From the NCBI GenBank assembly GCA_008501635.1, contig QQUJ01000018.1, forward strand, positions 461,286 through 525,285: DNA of 64,000 bases, written 5' to 3'. The translations under genes were made by a program, and so were the position numbers. The notes under the pieces were generated by a model. It saw nothing but the letters and a program-made list of their open reading frames with translations. It was not told the DNA's origin and ran no database searches. This DNA comes from Pseudomonadota bacterium. Lineage in GTDB: Bacteria; Pseudomonadota; Gammaproteobacteria; QQUJ01. Each line of letters opens with the position of its first letter. Position 1 is the stretch's first letter. Below are positions 55,010 to 63,799 of the stretch, in pieces.

Positions 55010-55034
55010 CACTGAATTACCTGGGGAACGAGCC

Positions 55035-55379
55035 ATGAGCAACATCATCGACCAGATCAATGCCGAACAGATGAACAAGGAATTCCCGGAGTTCGGACCG
55101 GGAGACACTGTAGTGGTGCGTGTTAAGGTGAAAGAGGGCAGCAACGAACGTTTGCAGGACTTTGAAGGTGTGGTCATCGCCAAACGCAATCGCGGCCTCA
55201 ACTCCTCGTTCACCGTGCGCAAAATCAGCCATGGTGAAGGTGTTGAACGCGTCTTCCCCACCTACAGTCCGAACGTTCAGGAAGTGAAGGTCAAGCGCCG
55301 TGGTGACGTGCGCCGCGCCAAGCTTTACTACCTGCGCGACCTGCGCGGTAAGGCGGCGCGCATCAAGGAAAAGCTCTAA
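55035..55379 (+). CDS. rplS: Ribosomal protein bL19
   Basis: This 114-residue L19 is at the 30S-50S interface. [35 protein letters not shown] is followed by [42 protein letters not shown] in outline, and by the basic [23 protein letters not shown]. It is the last gene of the rpsP operon; a strong terminator follows 29 bases later. Confidence 0.97.
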   Translation: MSNIIDQINAEQMNKEFPEFGPGDTVVVRVKVKEGSNERLQDFEGVVIAKRNRGLNSSFTVRKISHGEGVERVFPTYSPNVQEVKVKRRGDVRRAKLYYLRDLRGKAARIKEKL

Positions 55380-55408
55380 GCGTCAGAGTTCTCCGCGATG
55401 CACCGGGA

Positions 55409-55444
55409 ACGGGTGCTTGCCGAGCGGCAAGGCACCCGTTTTTC
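55409..55444 (+). terminator. Intrinsic terminator of the rpsP operon
   Basis: ACGGGTGC (55409-55416) pairs with GCACCCGT (55432-55439); TTGCC and GGCAA extend the stem inside, with a GAGC loop and one bulged G. A T-run follows at 55439-55443. Confidence 0.85.
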
Positions 55445-55484
55445 GTTTTGGCGTCGACGGGGTGGATCGCCTATCCTGTCGTCC

Positions 55485-57293
55485 ATGTCTGGTCAACGCT
55501 CGATTGCCGCTGCGACGCTCGCCGTCACGCTGCTCATGCCTCAAACTGCCGGCGCGGCAACACTGGAGGAGGTGGCTGTCCTGGCCCAAACCGGGGCGGT
55601 GGAGCTGGCAAGCCACCTGGTGGAGCGCGAACAGCCGTCGCTCGCGGAAAACCCGGTCGAGTGGTTGCGCTGGGAGCGTGCCCGACTCGAACTCTATCGT
55701 GCCCGGCGCGCCTGGGCGTTGCTGACGGAACGGGTTGTCAGGCTCCCCGCCGATGTTCCAGCTCCGTTTCGATTGTGGGCAAAGCGGCTGCAGGTCGAAG
55801 CGTTTCTTGAGCAGGAGAAGGGCGAGGAGGCTCGGGAACTTCTGCGGGAGCTGATTTGGGGTAACGGCAACCCTGCACCCACACCGGATCAGTTGACCGA
55901 TTGGCGTCGCCTGGTGATCCGCAGTTATCTCGTTGACGGCAGTATCGAAGATGCTCAGATAGCGATGCTGCGCTATCGCCAGGACTATGGCGATGGCAGT
56001 GATGAGTGGCGTCTTTTGCAGGCGCAGGTCATGTTGCGCGCAGGCGCGACCAGTGAAGTGCCGGGCTTGCTGGACAAGGTGGGTGGTATCGAAGCGCGCA
56101 CCCTGGTACTGCTGGCGCAGTTGCGCAGCGGAGACCAAAGGCCGGCGGCGGTTGCGCACGAGGCCCGCAAACTCAGCGAAGACGCCAAACTCACCCCCTC
56201 CCAGCGCATCCAGGTTTGGGCGCTGGCCGCAGAGGCCGCCGAGACCGCCAGCGACGCCGTGGGACGTGCTCAGGCACTGGAACACGCGCTGCTCCAACCG
56301 GGGGCCGTCGCCCAATTGGCGGGCGTATTGCGCGTCGATGCCGATGCCTTGTGGGATGCCTATCTTGCCTATGGTCAGGCTGCGGGCAATCAGGAACAGT
56401 TGCTGGTGGGACAGGATCAGGCCTGGTTCGCCAAGGCGGGCGAATTTGCCAAGCGCTATCCATTGCGCGCCCGTTCGATGTATGTCGTGGTTGCACTCAA
56501 CGGCCTCGATGCCGAAACCCGCGCGCTGGCCCATCTGCAATTGGCGCAGTCGCTGACCGCGATCGAGGGAGGGGATCTGCTGCTGCGCCGACTCTATCTG
56601 GAATCGAAGCGTTTCGCTCGCCTCGATGGCGTACCCGAACCCATCCGTCATCGAATGGTGGATTTGGCGCTGGCATCCTCCGAGGTGGGGCTGGCATCGC
56701 GGTTAATGCGGGGACTGGCAACGCCCCCCGCGGGATTGGAGCGTGTCGAGTGGCAGATGCGTCGGGCGCGGGTGCTGATCCTCGCCGGTGAGCCTGACGA
56801 GGGCGTCGAGTTGCTGGCAACCCTGCTCCGTGAGACACCGCAGTTTGAGACGGCGGTGCTCGATCGTTTGCTGCAGGTCATTTTCGATCTGCAGACGATT
56901 GGCCGTCACGCCGACGCCTTGCAGTTATTCAGCGATCTGGCGCGCAAATCCCTCGATGACCAGCGCCGACGGGAGCTGCTGTTCTGGATGGCCGATTCGC
57001 ATCGCGAGCGGGGACAGCACGAACTCGCCGCGCATCACTATCTGCAATCGGCCACTCTCGTAGATCTTTTCAGTATGGATCGGTGGGCGCAGACCGCGCG
57101 CTATCAGGCGGCCCGTGAGTTGGCGAGTGCACATCTCTACGTCGATGCGAGGCGCCTGTTTCACGGCTTGCTCAACGCCACTCGCGACCCCAGCCGGCGC
57201 GCAGTCCTGCAGCGTGAGATCCAGCAATTGCAGCTCAAGGAACAGGCGTTGGAGGCCAAAGGTGTTGGGGCTGTAACAGCCGCCAGGCCATGA
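55485..57293 (+). CDS. Exported helical-repeat (TPR-like) protein, function unknown
   Basis: I do not recognise a named family. The 602-residue product starts with a Sec signal peptide (MSGQRSIAAATLAVTLLMPQTAGAA) and is otherwise almost entirely helical. Repeated motifs rich in Ala, Leu, Arg and Trp (EWRLLQAQVMLRAGATSEV, QIAMLRYRQDYGD, RRARVLILAGEPDEGVELL) have the look of tetratricopeptide-like helical hairpins. The last repeats (HRERGQHELAAHHYLQSATLVD, RWAQTARYQAARELASAHLYVDARRLF) fit TPR best. It is probably periplasmic and may scaffold an envelope complex. It overlaps the following ogt gene by 4 bases (ATGA), which suggests one transcript, although no functional link is evident. The start has no clear ribosome site. 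Confidence 0.75.
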   Translation: MSGQRSIAAATLAVTLLMPQTAGAATLEEVAVLAQTGAVELASHLVEREQPSLAENPVEWLRWERARLELYRARRAWALLTERVVRLPADVPAPFRLWAKRLQVEAFLEQEKGEEARELLRELIWGNGNPAPTPDQLTDWRRLVIRSYLVDGSIEDAQIAMLRYRQDYGDGSDEWRLLQAQVMLRAGATSEVPGLLDKVGGIEARTLVLLAQLRSGDQRPAAVAHEARKLSEDAKLTPSQRIQVWALAAEAAETASDAVGRAQALEHALLQPGAVAQLAGVLRVDADALWDAYLAYGQAAGNQEQLLVGQDQAWFAKAGEFAKRYPLRARSMYVVVALNGLDAETRALAHLQLAQSLTAIEGGDLLLRRLYLESKRFARLDGVPEPIRHRMVDLALASSEVGLASRLMRGLATPPAGLERVEWQMRRARVLILAGEPDEGVELLATLLRETPQFETAVLDRLLQVIFDLQTIGRHADALQLFSDLARKSLDDQRRRELLFWMADSHRERGQHELAAHHYLQSATLVDLFSMDRWAQTARYQAARELASAHLYVDARRLFHGLLNATRDPSRRAVLQREIQQLQLKEQALEAKGVGAVTAARP

Positions 57294-57811
57294 AACGCAG
57301 TCGGGCAGAATCGCGACGCCGAACCGGTAGGGCGCCACCCTACGATGCCATCGTTCCCGCCCCCTTCGGAGCCCTGGGTGTGACGGTGTCCGAGAGTGCC
57401 CTTGTGGGCGTGGATTTCCTGCCCGGGGAATCACCGCGGCTCTGCGCCAACTCCGAATTTGCCGAGCGAGCGGCAGGCGTGCTGGCCGCGTACCTGCGCG
57501 ATGCCCGGGTTCCTTTGAACCTGCCCGTAGCGCCTCAGGGAACACTTTTCCAGCGGCGGGTCTGGCAGACGATGGTGCGGATACCGCGGGGACAGACGCG
57601 CGCCTATGGCGAGTTGGCGCGTGAACTGGGGTCTTCTGCGCGGGCCGTGGGCGGTGCCTGTGGTGCCAATCCTGTTGTCGTGGTTATTCCGTGCCACCGG
57701 GTCGTGTCGGCGCACGGGCTGGGGGGATTTTCTGGTGCAACCGACGGCCATTGGCTCGAGGTTAAACGTTGGCTGCTCAATCATGAAGGGGTGCCAGGGC
57801 TTGGCGCGTGA
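57290..57811 (+). CDS. ogt: Methylated-DNA--protein-cysteine methyltransferase
   Basis: This 173-residue suicide enzyme removes methyl groups from O6-methylguanine. The catalytic signature is VVIPCHRVVSAHGLGGFSG, with the acceptor cysteine in PCHRV; FQRRVWQTMVRIPRGQTRAYGELARELG forms the helix-turn-helix. The basic N-terminal tail (KRSRAESRRRTGR) is unusual. It overlaps the TPR-like gene upstream and ends one base before xerD. The Ogt/AdaC-type assignment is by size; no Ada regulatory domain is fused. Confidence 0.93.
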   Translation: MKRSRAESRRRTGRAPPYDAIVPAPFGALGVTVSESALVGVDFLPGESPRLCANSEFAERAAGVLAAYLRDARVPLNLPVAPQGTLFQRRVWQTMVRIPRGQTRAYGELARELGSSARAVGGACGANPVVVVIPCHRVVSAHGLGGFSGATDGHWLEVKRWLLNHEGVPGLGA

Positions 57812-57812
57812 C

Positions 57813-58706
57813 ATGGCCTCGCGCGAGCAGATCGAAGAGTTCCTTGATGTACTCTGGATGGAACGAGGACTGAGCAGGAATACGCTTGCAGCCTATCGAG
57901 CGGACCTGCTGGGATTCGCTGGCTGGCTCGGCCAACAGGGGGGACGCCTGCTGCTCCAGGCCGGACGATCCGATCTGCTTGCCTACCTGGCGGAACGGGC
58001 TGGTGGGGGTGCTCAGCCGCGCAGCAGCGCGCGTCTGCTCTCGACGCTGCGACGCTTCTACCGCTACCAGGTACGCGAGGGCAGACTCCAGGAGGATCCA
58101 AGTGCTCGAATCGATGCGCCGCGCATCGGACGCAGGCTGCCCGATTCACTCACCGAGGAGGAGGTGAGTCGACTTCTCGCCGCGCCCGATGAGAGTACCC
58201 CGCTGGGGCTGCGCGACCGCACCATGCTGGAGGTGCTCTACGCAACGGGGCTCAGGGTATCGGAACTGGTTACGCTGCGCATCGATCAGTGCAATCAACG
58301 CCTCGGGGTGGTCCGAGTGACCGGTAAAGGGAACAAAGAACGCCTGATACCCCTGGGGGAGGATGCGTTGGAATGGCTGGCCCGCTATCTGGATGAAGCG
58401 CGCCCGGAACTTGTGCGGGGCAACGATAACGCGGGCTTGTTTCTTTCACGTCGGGCAAAGCCCATGACGCGACAAACCTTCTGGCATATCATCAGGCGCT
58501 ACAGCCGCCAGGCGAACATCACCAAACATCTATCTCCTCACACGTTACGCCATGCGTTTGCCACCCATTTGCTCAATCACGGAGCGGATCTACGGGTGGT
58601 GCAGCTGCTGCTCGGGCACAGCGATCTGTCAACGACCCAGATTTATACGCATGTAGCGCGCGAGCGGCTCAAGCAACTCCACACCGACCATCACCCGCGA
58701 GGGTAG
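57813..58706 (+). CDS. xerD: Site-specific tyrosine recombinase XerD
   Basis: This 297-residue recombinase acts with XerC at dif to resolve chromosome dimers. The N-terminal core-binding domain (FLDVLWMERGLSRNTLAAYRADLLGF) precedes the catalytic domain with the full set: arginine in YATGLRVSELV, lysine in TGKGNKERLIPL, HTLRHAFATHLL, LGHSDLSTTQ and the nucleophile in IYTHV. It is the length of E. coli XerD (298). ATG 57813 is one base after the ogt stop; an in-frame extension lies wholly within ogt. No dif site is in the window. Confidence 0.96.
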   Translation: MASREQIEEFLDVLWMERGLSRNTLAAYRADLLGFAGWLGQQGGRLLLQAGRSDLLAYLAERAGGGAQPRSSARLLSTLRRFYRYQVREGRLQEDPSARIDAPRIGRRLPDSLTEEEVSRLLAAPDESTPLGLRDRTMLEVLYATGLRVSELVTLRIDQCNQRLGVVRVTGKGNKERLIPLGEDALEWLARYLDEARPELVRGNDNAGLFLSRRAKPMTRQTFWHIIRRYSRQANITKHLSPHTLRHAFATHLLNHGADLRVVQLLLGHSDLSTTQIYTHVARERLKQLHTDHHPRG

Positions 58707-58721
58707 TACGTGCGATGTTGT

Positions 58722-59402
58722 TTAGAGATCCTCAACGGCCTTCATAAACTCGGCCAGGCGGCCTTGTACATCGATGTCGAGCTGATCGAAACGGAGGCCA
58801 AAGCGCGCGCGTTCGGCATCTGCCTTGAGATTCTTCACCTCACCCCACACGATCTGTTCATAGGCGATGCCGGGCAGCTTGAGATTGAGCACCACCTCGT
58901 CACCGCTCTTGAACAGGAATTCCGGGTGGTTCGCGGACAGGCGCACCGCGCACCTGCACCCCTCGGAGCTGATGTCGAGCAACTTGCCCGGCAACTCGCT
59001 GTCGCCTGCCACCACCGTACAGGGGAGCTGGCAGTCAATACGCCGGGTATTGCGCAGTACATGCCTTGCAACCAGCTCGGGGCAGCGCAAAAAAAGCAGT
59101 TTGGCGGGAGATTCGATGCGTTCCACCAGTTCGGCAACAAAACCGTACACCGCACCCCGGAATCGGTAGCGGACACTGATCGGATTGCCGGACGAGATAG
59201 GGTAGGGGACGCCTGCGTGCTTGAGGGGATCGGCCACGATCCAGTAGTTGCCGGTCTCCATCCCGATGAAATGGCTGCTGAGGCGTTCATGTCGTGTAGT
59301 GAGCGTGAGTTGCACGACGGTGCCAATCCCGATGGCGGGTGTCACCTGTTCAAACTCCCTGAGATGTGGTTTGCGCACAGGCTGATTCATGGCAAGCGGC
59401 AT
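58722..59402 (-). CDS. YcgR-like PilZ-domain protein
   Basis: This 226-residue protein has an N-terminal YcgR-type sheet domain (IGIGTVVQLTLTTRHERLSSHFIGMETGNYWIV, about 23-55) and a C-terminal PilZ domain (about 115-220). The c-di-GMP motifs RNTRRIDCQLPC and DISSEGCRC are present; the first arginines fit RxxxR. YcgR-type proteins brake the flagellar motor when c-di-GMP is high. It converges on xerD, 15 bases apart, and starts 2 bases after the cnoX stop on the same strand, so they may be co-transcribed. MPLAMNQ offers a second start at residue 5. Confidence 0.87.
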   Translation of the reverse strand: MPLAMNQPVRKPHLREFEQVTPAIGIGTVVQLTLTTRHERLSSHFIGMETGNYWIVADPLKHAGVPYPISSGNPISVRYRFRGAVYGFVAELVERIESPAKLLFLRCPELVARHVLRNTRRIDCQLPCTVVAGDSELPGKLLDISSEGCRCAVRLSANHPEFLFKSGDEVVLNLKLPGIAYEQIVWGEVKNLKADAERARFGLRFDQLDIDVQGRLAEFMKAVEDL

Positions 59403-59404
59403 CG

Positions 59405-60268
59405 TTAGTGCAGGATGTTAAGCATTTGCGTGCGATAGCGCGCGATCAACGGATCATCGGGGCCGAGTTGGGCGAATACCGCGAGCATCGCCTTGCGCGC
59501 ACCGTCTTCGCGAAAACCCCGGTCCATCTGCACGATGGCAAGCAGTTGTTGCAATGCCGATTCGGCTTCGCCGTCTTCCAGATAACGGGCAGCGAGCTGG
59601 TAGCGCGGCAGGGGTTCAAGCGGCTGTTGCTCGACGGTCTCTTCCAGCGCGCTGCGGTCGGGTGCCGCAATAAGGGCGCGTGACAGATCAATACGCGCGC
59701 GCAGGGTGTCCGCTTCCGGGCTTTCACGGATTTCACGGGGCAAGCCCGCCAATGTTGTCTCGGCCCCATCGAGATCGCCGGCACTGACCAGGAAGCCTGC
59801 CACCTCGAATTGCAGTACTCCGTTGCCGGGTTCCAGGACGGCAGCCTGGTGTGCCAGGGCGGTCGCCGCCGGCCAGAGCCCCAGAGCGGCCTTCTCTGCG
59901 GCCTGTGACATCAATCGGTCTGCTTCACTGAACCGATTGCGTTCGATTATTTCGCGGATCACGGTCTCAGGCTGTACGCCGAGGAACTGATCCACCACCA
60001 TCCCTTTTCGGAACACCATGACGGTGGGAACGCTGCGAACTCCGGCCTCTGCGGCAAGATTGCTCTGCTCATCGATATTGAGTTTGGCGAGAATAAAATC
60101 GCCGGCGAACTCGTCGACCAGCTTGAGCAGGGTGGGCAGCATCTGTTTGCAGGGCTGGCACCACTCCGCCCAGAAATCGACCAGCACTGGTGCGATATGA
60201 GAAGCGGCAATGACGGTGTGCTCGAAGTTGTCATCGGTGACTTCGACGATATGGGGGCTATTTTTCAT
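59405..60268 (-). CDS. cnoX: Thioredoxin-domain co-chaperone CnoX (YbbN)
   Basis: This 287-residue protein has an N-terminal thioredoxin domain (VDFWAEWCQPCKQMLPTLLKL; active-site CQPC near residue 37) followed by TPR-like C-terminal helices (GDLDGAETTLAGL, ALIAAPDRSALEETVEQQPLEPLPRYQLAARYLEDGEAESAL). E. coli CnoX has an SQHC motif and is a holdase that protects GroEL/DnaK clients after chlorine stress. Here both cysteines are kept, as in the Caulobacter type, so thiol oxidoreductase activity is likely. A GGA-rich RNA gene lies upstream in the opposite direction. Confidence 0.9.
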   Translation of the reverse strand: MKNSPHIVEVTDDNFEHTVIAASHIAPVLVDFWAEWCQPCKQMLPTLLKLVDEFAGDFILAKLNIDEQSNLAAEAGVRSVPTVMVFRKGMVVDQFLGVQPETVIREIIERNRFSEADRLMSQAAEKAALGLWPAATALAHQAAVLEPGNGVLQFEVAGFLVSAGDLDGAETTLAGLPREIRESPEADTLRARIDLSRALIAAPDRSALEETVEQQPLEPLPRYQLAARYLEDGEAESALQQLLAIVQMDRGFREDGARKAMLAVFAQLGPDDPLIARYRTQMLNILH

Positions 60269-60373
60269 TGTTCTCGACAGCGACCAGAGCCATGTAATTG
60301 AGCTTTGTCACTCTACCGAAGAGCGCGGGGGGCCACAACCAGACCGATGGATTCCGGCGGTGACGCCTCTCGG

Positions 60374-60436
60374 TGTAGGGAGCAACCGAAGTCGATGTGG
60401 CAAGGCACGGAAATCGGTGTAGGAGATCTACCGACA
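60374..60436 (+). promoter_or_regulatory. Two GacA/UvrY-like boxes upstream of the 60.5-kb RNA
   Basis: TGTAGGGAGCAACCGAAG (60374-60391) and TGTAGGAGATCTACCGACA (60418-60436) share the TGTAGG...CCGA(A/C) pattern of the box at 46420, which agrees with the GacA/UvrY consensus. The second has one extra base in its spacer. A -10-like AATACT at 60479-60484 puts the predicted start near 60491, about 64 bp from the centre of the proximal box. A related CTCTACCGAAGAG lies near 60311. Confidence 0.45.
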
Positions 60437-60490
60437 GATGACGCGACTGAAGGATTCAAGTGGTTGATAAATTAACCGAATACTCGATTG

Positions 60491-60771
60491 CAGCAGCGTT
60501 CATGCAGGGTCTGTTGCCCGCGAAGGGCGGTCGTCGGGCACTACCGTTTCACAATCAGTGCGGGCATCTTGTACCCCTGGTTGGAAAGGACGCCGACCTG
60601 CCTCCCAATCGTTCAGGATGACACGCCATCAAGGCATGGGGGTAACCAGTCAGGGATCTCTACAGGATGTGATCGACGGCAGGACGCCGCAGCAAGGACG
60701 CAGTCACAGGGAGAGTGAAACGGGGCGGGATGCCCAGGCGACAGGCGGCGATGAGCCGCCTGTCGTCTTTT
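60491..60771 (+). ncRNA. Candidate CsrA/RsmA-titrating small RNA (CsrB class)
   Basis: The gap between cnoX and mutS has no protein gene. From 60583 to 60730 it contains nine GGA motifs, many in the exact CsrB contexts: TCAGGATGA, ACAGGATGT, CGGC-AGGAC-GCCG, TCAC-AGGGAGA-GTGA, GGGC-GGGAT-GCCC and AAGGACGC. A terminator follows immediately: CGACAGGCGGC (60739-60749) pairs with GCCGCCTGTCG (60755-60765), then TCTTTT. This density and loop placement match RNAs that bind many CsrA dimers. The 5' end (near 60491) is inferred from a -10-like AATACT and upstream boxes. The 3' end abuts the mutS stop, so transcription of the two converges. Confidence 0.68.
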
Positions 60772-63347
60772 CAATCCTGCGCCAACATCTCCCGCAATCG
60801 GTAGATCCATTCCAGCGCCCGGCGCGGCGAGAGATCATCGATGTCGAGATCGGCCAACGCAGTCTCCACCTGGCTGGGGGTTTTGGCGGAAAACAGCGGC
60901 AGTTGAGTAGCACCGGGTGTTGCGCCGGCGTTTGCAGACCTCCCCTGTTCGAGCTCCAGAAGGTAGGCACGCGCCGGTTCGATCACGGCGGGGGGAACGC
61001 CGGCCAGCGCGGCGACGTGCAGACCGTAACTGCGATCGGCCGGACCCTCCTCGACACTGTGAAGAAACACGATGCGCTGGTCATGCTCCACTGCGTTGAG
61101 GTGGACATTCGCGACTACCGCAACCTCTTCGGGTAGTCGGGTGAGCTCGAAATAGTGGGTGGCGAACAGGGTGTAGGCACCAATATGTTCGGCCAGATGG
61201 CGAGCGCAGGCCCAGGCGAGGGCCAGGCCGTCAAAGGTGCTTGTGCCACGACCGATCTCGTCCATCAGCACCAGACTCTGCGTGCTGGCGTTGTGCAGGA
61301 TGTTGGCGGTCTCAGTCATTTCCACCATGAAGGTCGAACGGCCGCCGGCGAGATCGTCGGCCGCCCCGATGCGGGTAAAGATGCGATCTATCGGTCCGAG
61401 GACGGCGGTTCGAGCGGGCACGTAGCTCCCGATATGAGCCAGTACCACGATGAGTGCAACCTGGCGCATGTAGGTCGATTTACCACCCATATTGGGTCCG
61501 GTGATGATCAGCATGCGGCGGTCCGGACCCAGATGCAGATCATTGGGGATGAAGGCCTGATCGGTAACCTGTTCCACTACCGGATGGCGGCCCGCTTCAA
61601 TATGCAGCCCCGTTTCGGGAGAAAACCGGGGTGAATTCCATTCAAGCGTGGCGGCGCAGTGGGCAAAGGTCACCAGAACGTCGAGCTCGGCGAGCGCATC
61701 GGCGCTCTCCTGCAAGGCAGGGATCCATTCGGCCAGTAGGTCCAACAGTTCTTCGTAGAGCACCTTCTCCCTGGTCAGCGCGCGCTCGCGGGCGCTGAGT
61801 ACCTGGTCTTCAAAACCCTTGAGTTCCGGTGTGATGTAGCGTTCCGCCGATTTGAGTGTCTGGCGGCGGATGTAATCGTCCGGGATGCGCTCGGCATGAC
61901 TGCGACCTAATTCGATGTAGTAACCATGGACCCGGTTGTAGCTCACTTTCAGAGCCGCGATACCGGTGCGCTGGCGCTCTCGTGATTCGAGATCGAGGAG
62001 GAATTGGTCGGCGTTCTCGCTCAAGGCGCGCAGTTCGTCGAGTTCGCTGTCGTAACCGGGAGCGATGACGCCGCCATCTCGAATCAGGACTGGAGGGACC
62101 TCGATCACAGCCGCACGCAACCGTGTCAGGGCCTCGGGGGATTCGTCGATTCGGTTGTGGAATTCCGCCAACTGGGGGGAATCGAGGGTCGCGAGCGAAC
62201 ACCGCAATTCAGGAAGCAGTTGCAAGCTGTCGCGCAGCGCGGAGAGATCTCTGGGCCGCGCGGATCTCAGCCCGATTCGGGTGAGGATGCGTTCGATATC
62301 TCCAATCCCCTTCAGATGCGTGTGCAAGCCCTCATAGGCGCGATTGTCAATCAGCGTTTCAACCGCTTGAAGCCGCTTGCGGAGCCGTTCCTGGTCGCGC
62401 AGCGGCCGGTTCACCCAGCGCCGCAGAGCGCGGCTGCCCATTGCGGTGGCCGTGTGGTCGAGTATTCCCAGGAGCGTATGCTGCTGGACCCCCGCGAGAT
62501 TGGTATCGATTTCGAGATTGCGACGGCTATTGGCGTCTATCTGGATCGCGTCGCCGGGATGCTCGATGCGCAGGCTGCGGATGTGCGGCAGCGAACTGCG
62601 CTGTGTATCTCCAACGTACTGAAGCAGTGCACCGGCCGCCGCAATGGCCAGGGGCATACCTTCGCAACCGAACCCACTCAGATCACGGGTGCCCAGGTGG
62701 TCGCAGAGCCGGCGCTCGGCGGTTTGCGGGGCGAAATGCCACGGGGGGCGCGTGGTAAGGCCGGAACGGCGACCGGCGGCTGCCGGCAATAGGGCGTCTT
62801 CTGCGCATAAAAGCTCAGCGGGTTTGAGGCGTTCCATCTCCGCCAGGAAGGATTCCTCGCCACTGATCTGCTCGAGGCTGAAGCGGCCACCGGCCAGATC
62901 CAGTATCGCGATACCAAAGTGGTCGTGGCGACAATGAACCGCCACCAGGAGTGTGTCCCGCCGTTCGTCCAACAGCGCCTCATCGGTAAGCGTGCCGGGT
63001 GTGACTATCCGCACAACCTCACGATCCACGGGGCCTTTGGATTTGGCCGGATCGCCGGTCTGCTCGCAGATGGCCACGGATTCGCCAAGACGTACCAGGC
63101 GCACCAGGTAGTTATCCACCGCATGAACCGGTACACCGGCCATGGGAATGGGTTTGCCCGCCGATTGACCGCGACTGGTCAAGGTTATGTCGAGCAGCTT
63201 CGAACCTCTGATCGCGTCGTCATAGAAAAGCTCGTAGAAATCGCCCATGCGATAGAAGACCAGGACCGTGGGATGCTCGCTCTTGATGCGCAGGTATTGC
63301 CGCATCATCGGTGTATGAGCAGCCAGGGTTTCTTGGACTACGGCCAT
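60771..63347 (-). CDS. mutS: DNA mismatch recognition protein MutS
   Basis: This 858-residue protein is the mismatch sensor. The N-terminal mismatch-reading motif is [16 protein letters not shown] (Phe-x-Glu); connector, lever and clamp domains follow, with [19 protein letters not shown]. The ATPase has [31 protein letters not shown] in outline (Walker A), [18 protein letters not shown] (Walker B), and [10 protein letters not shown]. The C-terminal dimer/tetramer helix is short. I start at ATG 63347 ([19 protein letters not shown]), the family start with AGGA upstream. It pairs functionally with the MutL at 28.4 kb. Confidence 0.96.
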   Translation of the reverse strand: MAVVQETLAAHTPMMRQYLRIKSEHPTVLVFYRMGDFYELFYDDAIRGSKLLDITLTSRGQSAGKPIPMAGVPVHAVDNYLVRLVRLGESVAICEQTGDPAKSKGPVDREVVRIVTPGTLTDEALLDERRDTLLVAVHCRHDHFGIAILDLAGGRFSLEQISGEESFLAEMERLKPAELLCAEDALLPAAAGRRSGLTTRPPWHFAPQTAERRLCDHLGTRDLSGFGCEGMPLAIAAAGALLQYVGDTQRSSLPHIRSLRIEHPGDAIQIDANSRRNLEIDTNLAGVQQHTLLGILDHTATAMGSRALRRWVNRPLRDQERLRKRLQAVETLIDNRAYEGLHTHLKGIGDIERILTRIGLRSARPRDLSALRDSLQLLPELRCSLATLDSPQLAEFHNRIDESPEALTRLRAAVIEVPPVLIRDGGVIAPGYDSELDELRALSENADQFLLDLESRERQRTGIAALKVSYNRVHGYYIELGRSHAERIPDDYIRRQTLKSAERYITPELKGFEDQVLSARERALTREKVLYEELLDLLAEWIPALQESADALAELDVLVTFAHCAATLEWNSPRFSPETGLHIEAGRHPVVEQVTDQAFIPNDLHLGPDRRMLIITGPNMGGKSTYMRQVALIVVLAHIGSYVPARTAVLGPIDRIFTRIGAADDLAGGRSTFMVEMTETANILHNASTQSLVLMDEIGRGTSTFDGLALAWACARHLAEHIGAYTLFATHYFELTRLPEEVAVVANVHLNAVEHDQRIVFLHSVEEGPADRSYGLHVAALAGVPPAVIEPARAYLLELEQGRSANAGATPGATQLPLFSAKTPSQVETALADLDIDDLSPRRALEWIYRLREMLAQD

Positions 63348-63799
63348 GCGCGATCGATTCCTGCATCCTGCTGCAACGCCCACCGGCGGCGTTCGACGAC
63401 GGGACGCCGCTGCGGTTTTCAGCGTAAATCTTTGAAAACGTGGATTCGGTACCGGCAGCGGCACAACTTTTTCGACGCCGCCGTTACGCTTTGTAGTACG
63501 TGGGCTAGGATTATAGCAAGGCCCGCCCCCCGAACGGCCAGCCCGCTTGCAGTTACCCGCGGCTTGGACCTGATTGCTAAAAAACACCAATAAAATCAAC
63601 ACGAAAAGCGATCGTCTGCAGGAGAGGCGCGGCAGCATTGATAGTGCATGAGTGGTTTAGGGAAACCTTGGCAGCGGGTTGAACTCTGTGTCCGCGCTTG
63701 CTGTCTAGAGTCTTGCGGGCAGCGGTTCTCTCATGGGGAACGTTCAATGATGGTTCAGCCCGGGGATAAGTTCCGAAATCCAAGCTGGAGGTAACAGCC
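63348..63799. other. 452-bp divergent region between mutS and prkA
   Basis: No gene is recognised. The mutS frame stays open to 63638 and would begin with a signal-peptide-like segment, but that is not expected for MutS and has no ribosome site. A weak promoter-like pair, TTGAAC (63679-63684) and TGTCTA (63702-63707), 17 bases apart, could serve prkA. GGAGGTAA at 63787-63794 is the prkA ribosome site. Confidence 0.4.

Noticed and set aside
57606-57812. 69-codon N-terminal extension of XerD.
   Set aside because: It lies inside ogt in another frame; XerD homologs begin at the position chosen, one base after the ogt stop.
63348-63638. 97-codon N-terminal extension of MutS that begins like a signal peptide ([17 protein letters not shown]).
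   Set aside because: MutS is cytoplasmic, the family start is at 63347 with an AGGA site, and the added residues are low-complexity and basic. A chance open frame is more likely.
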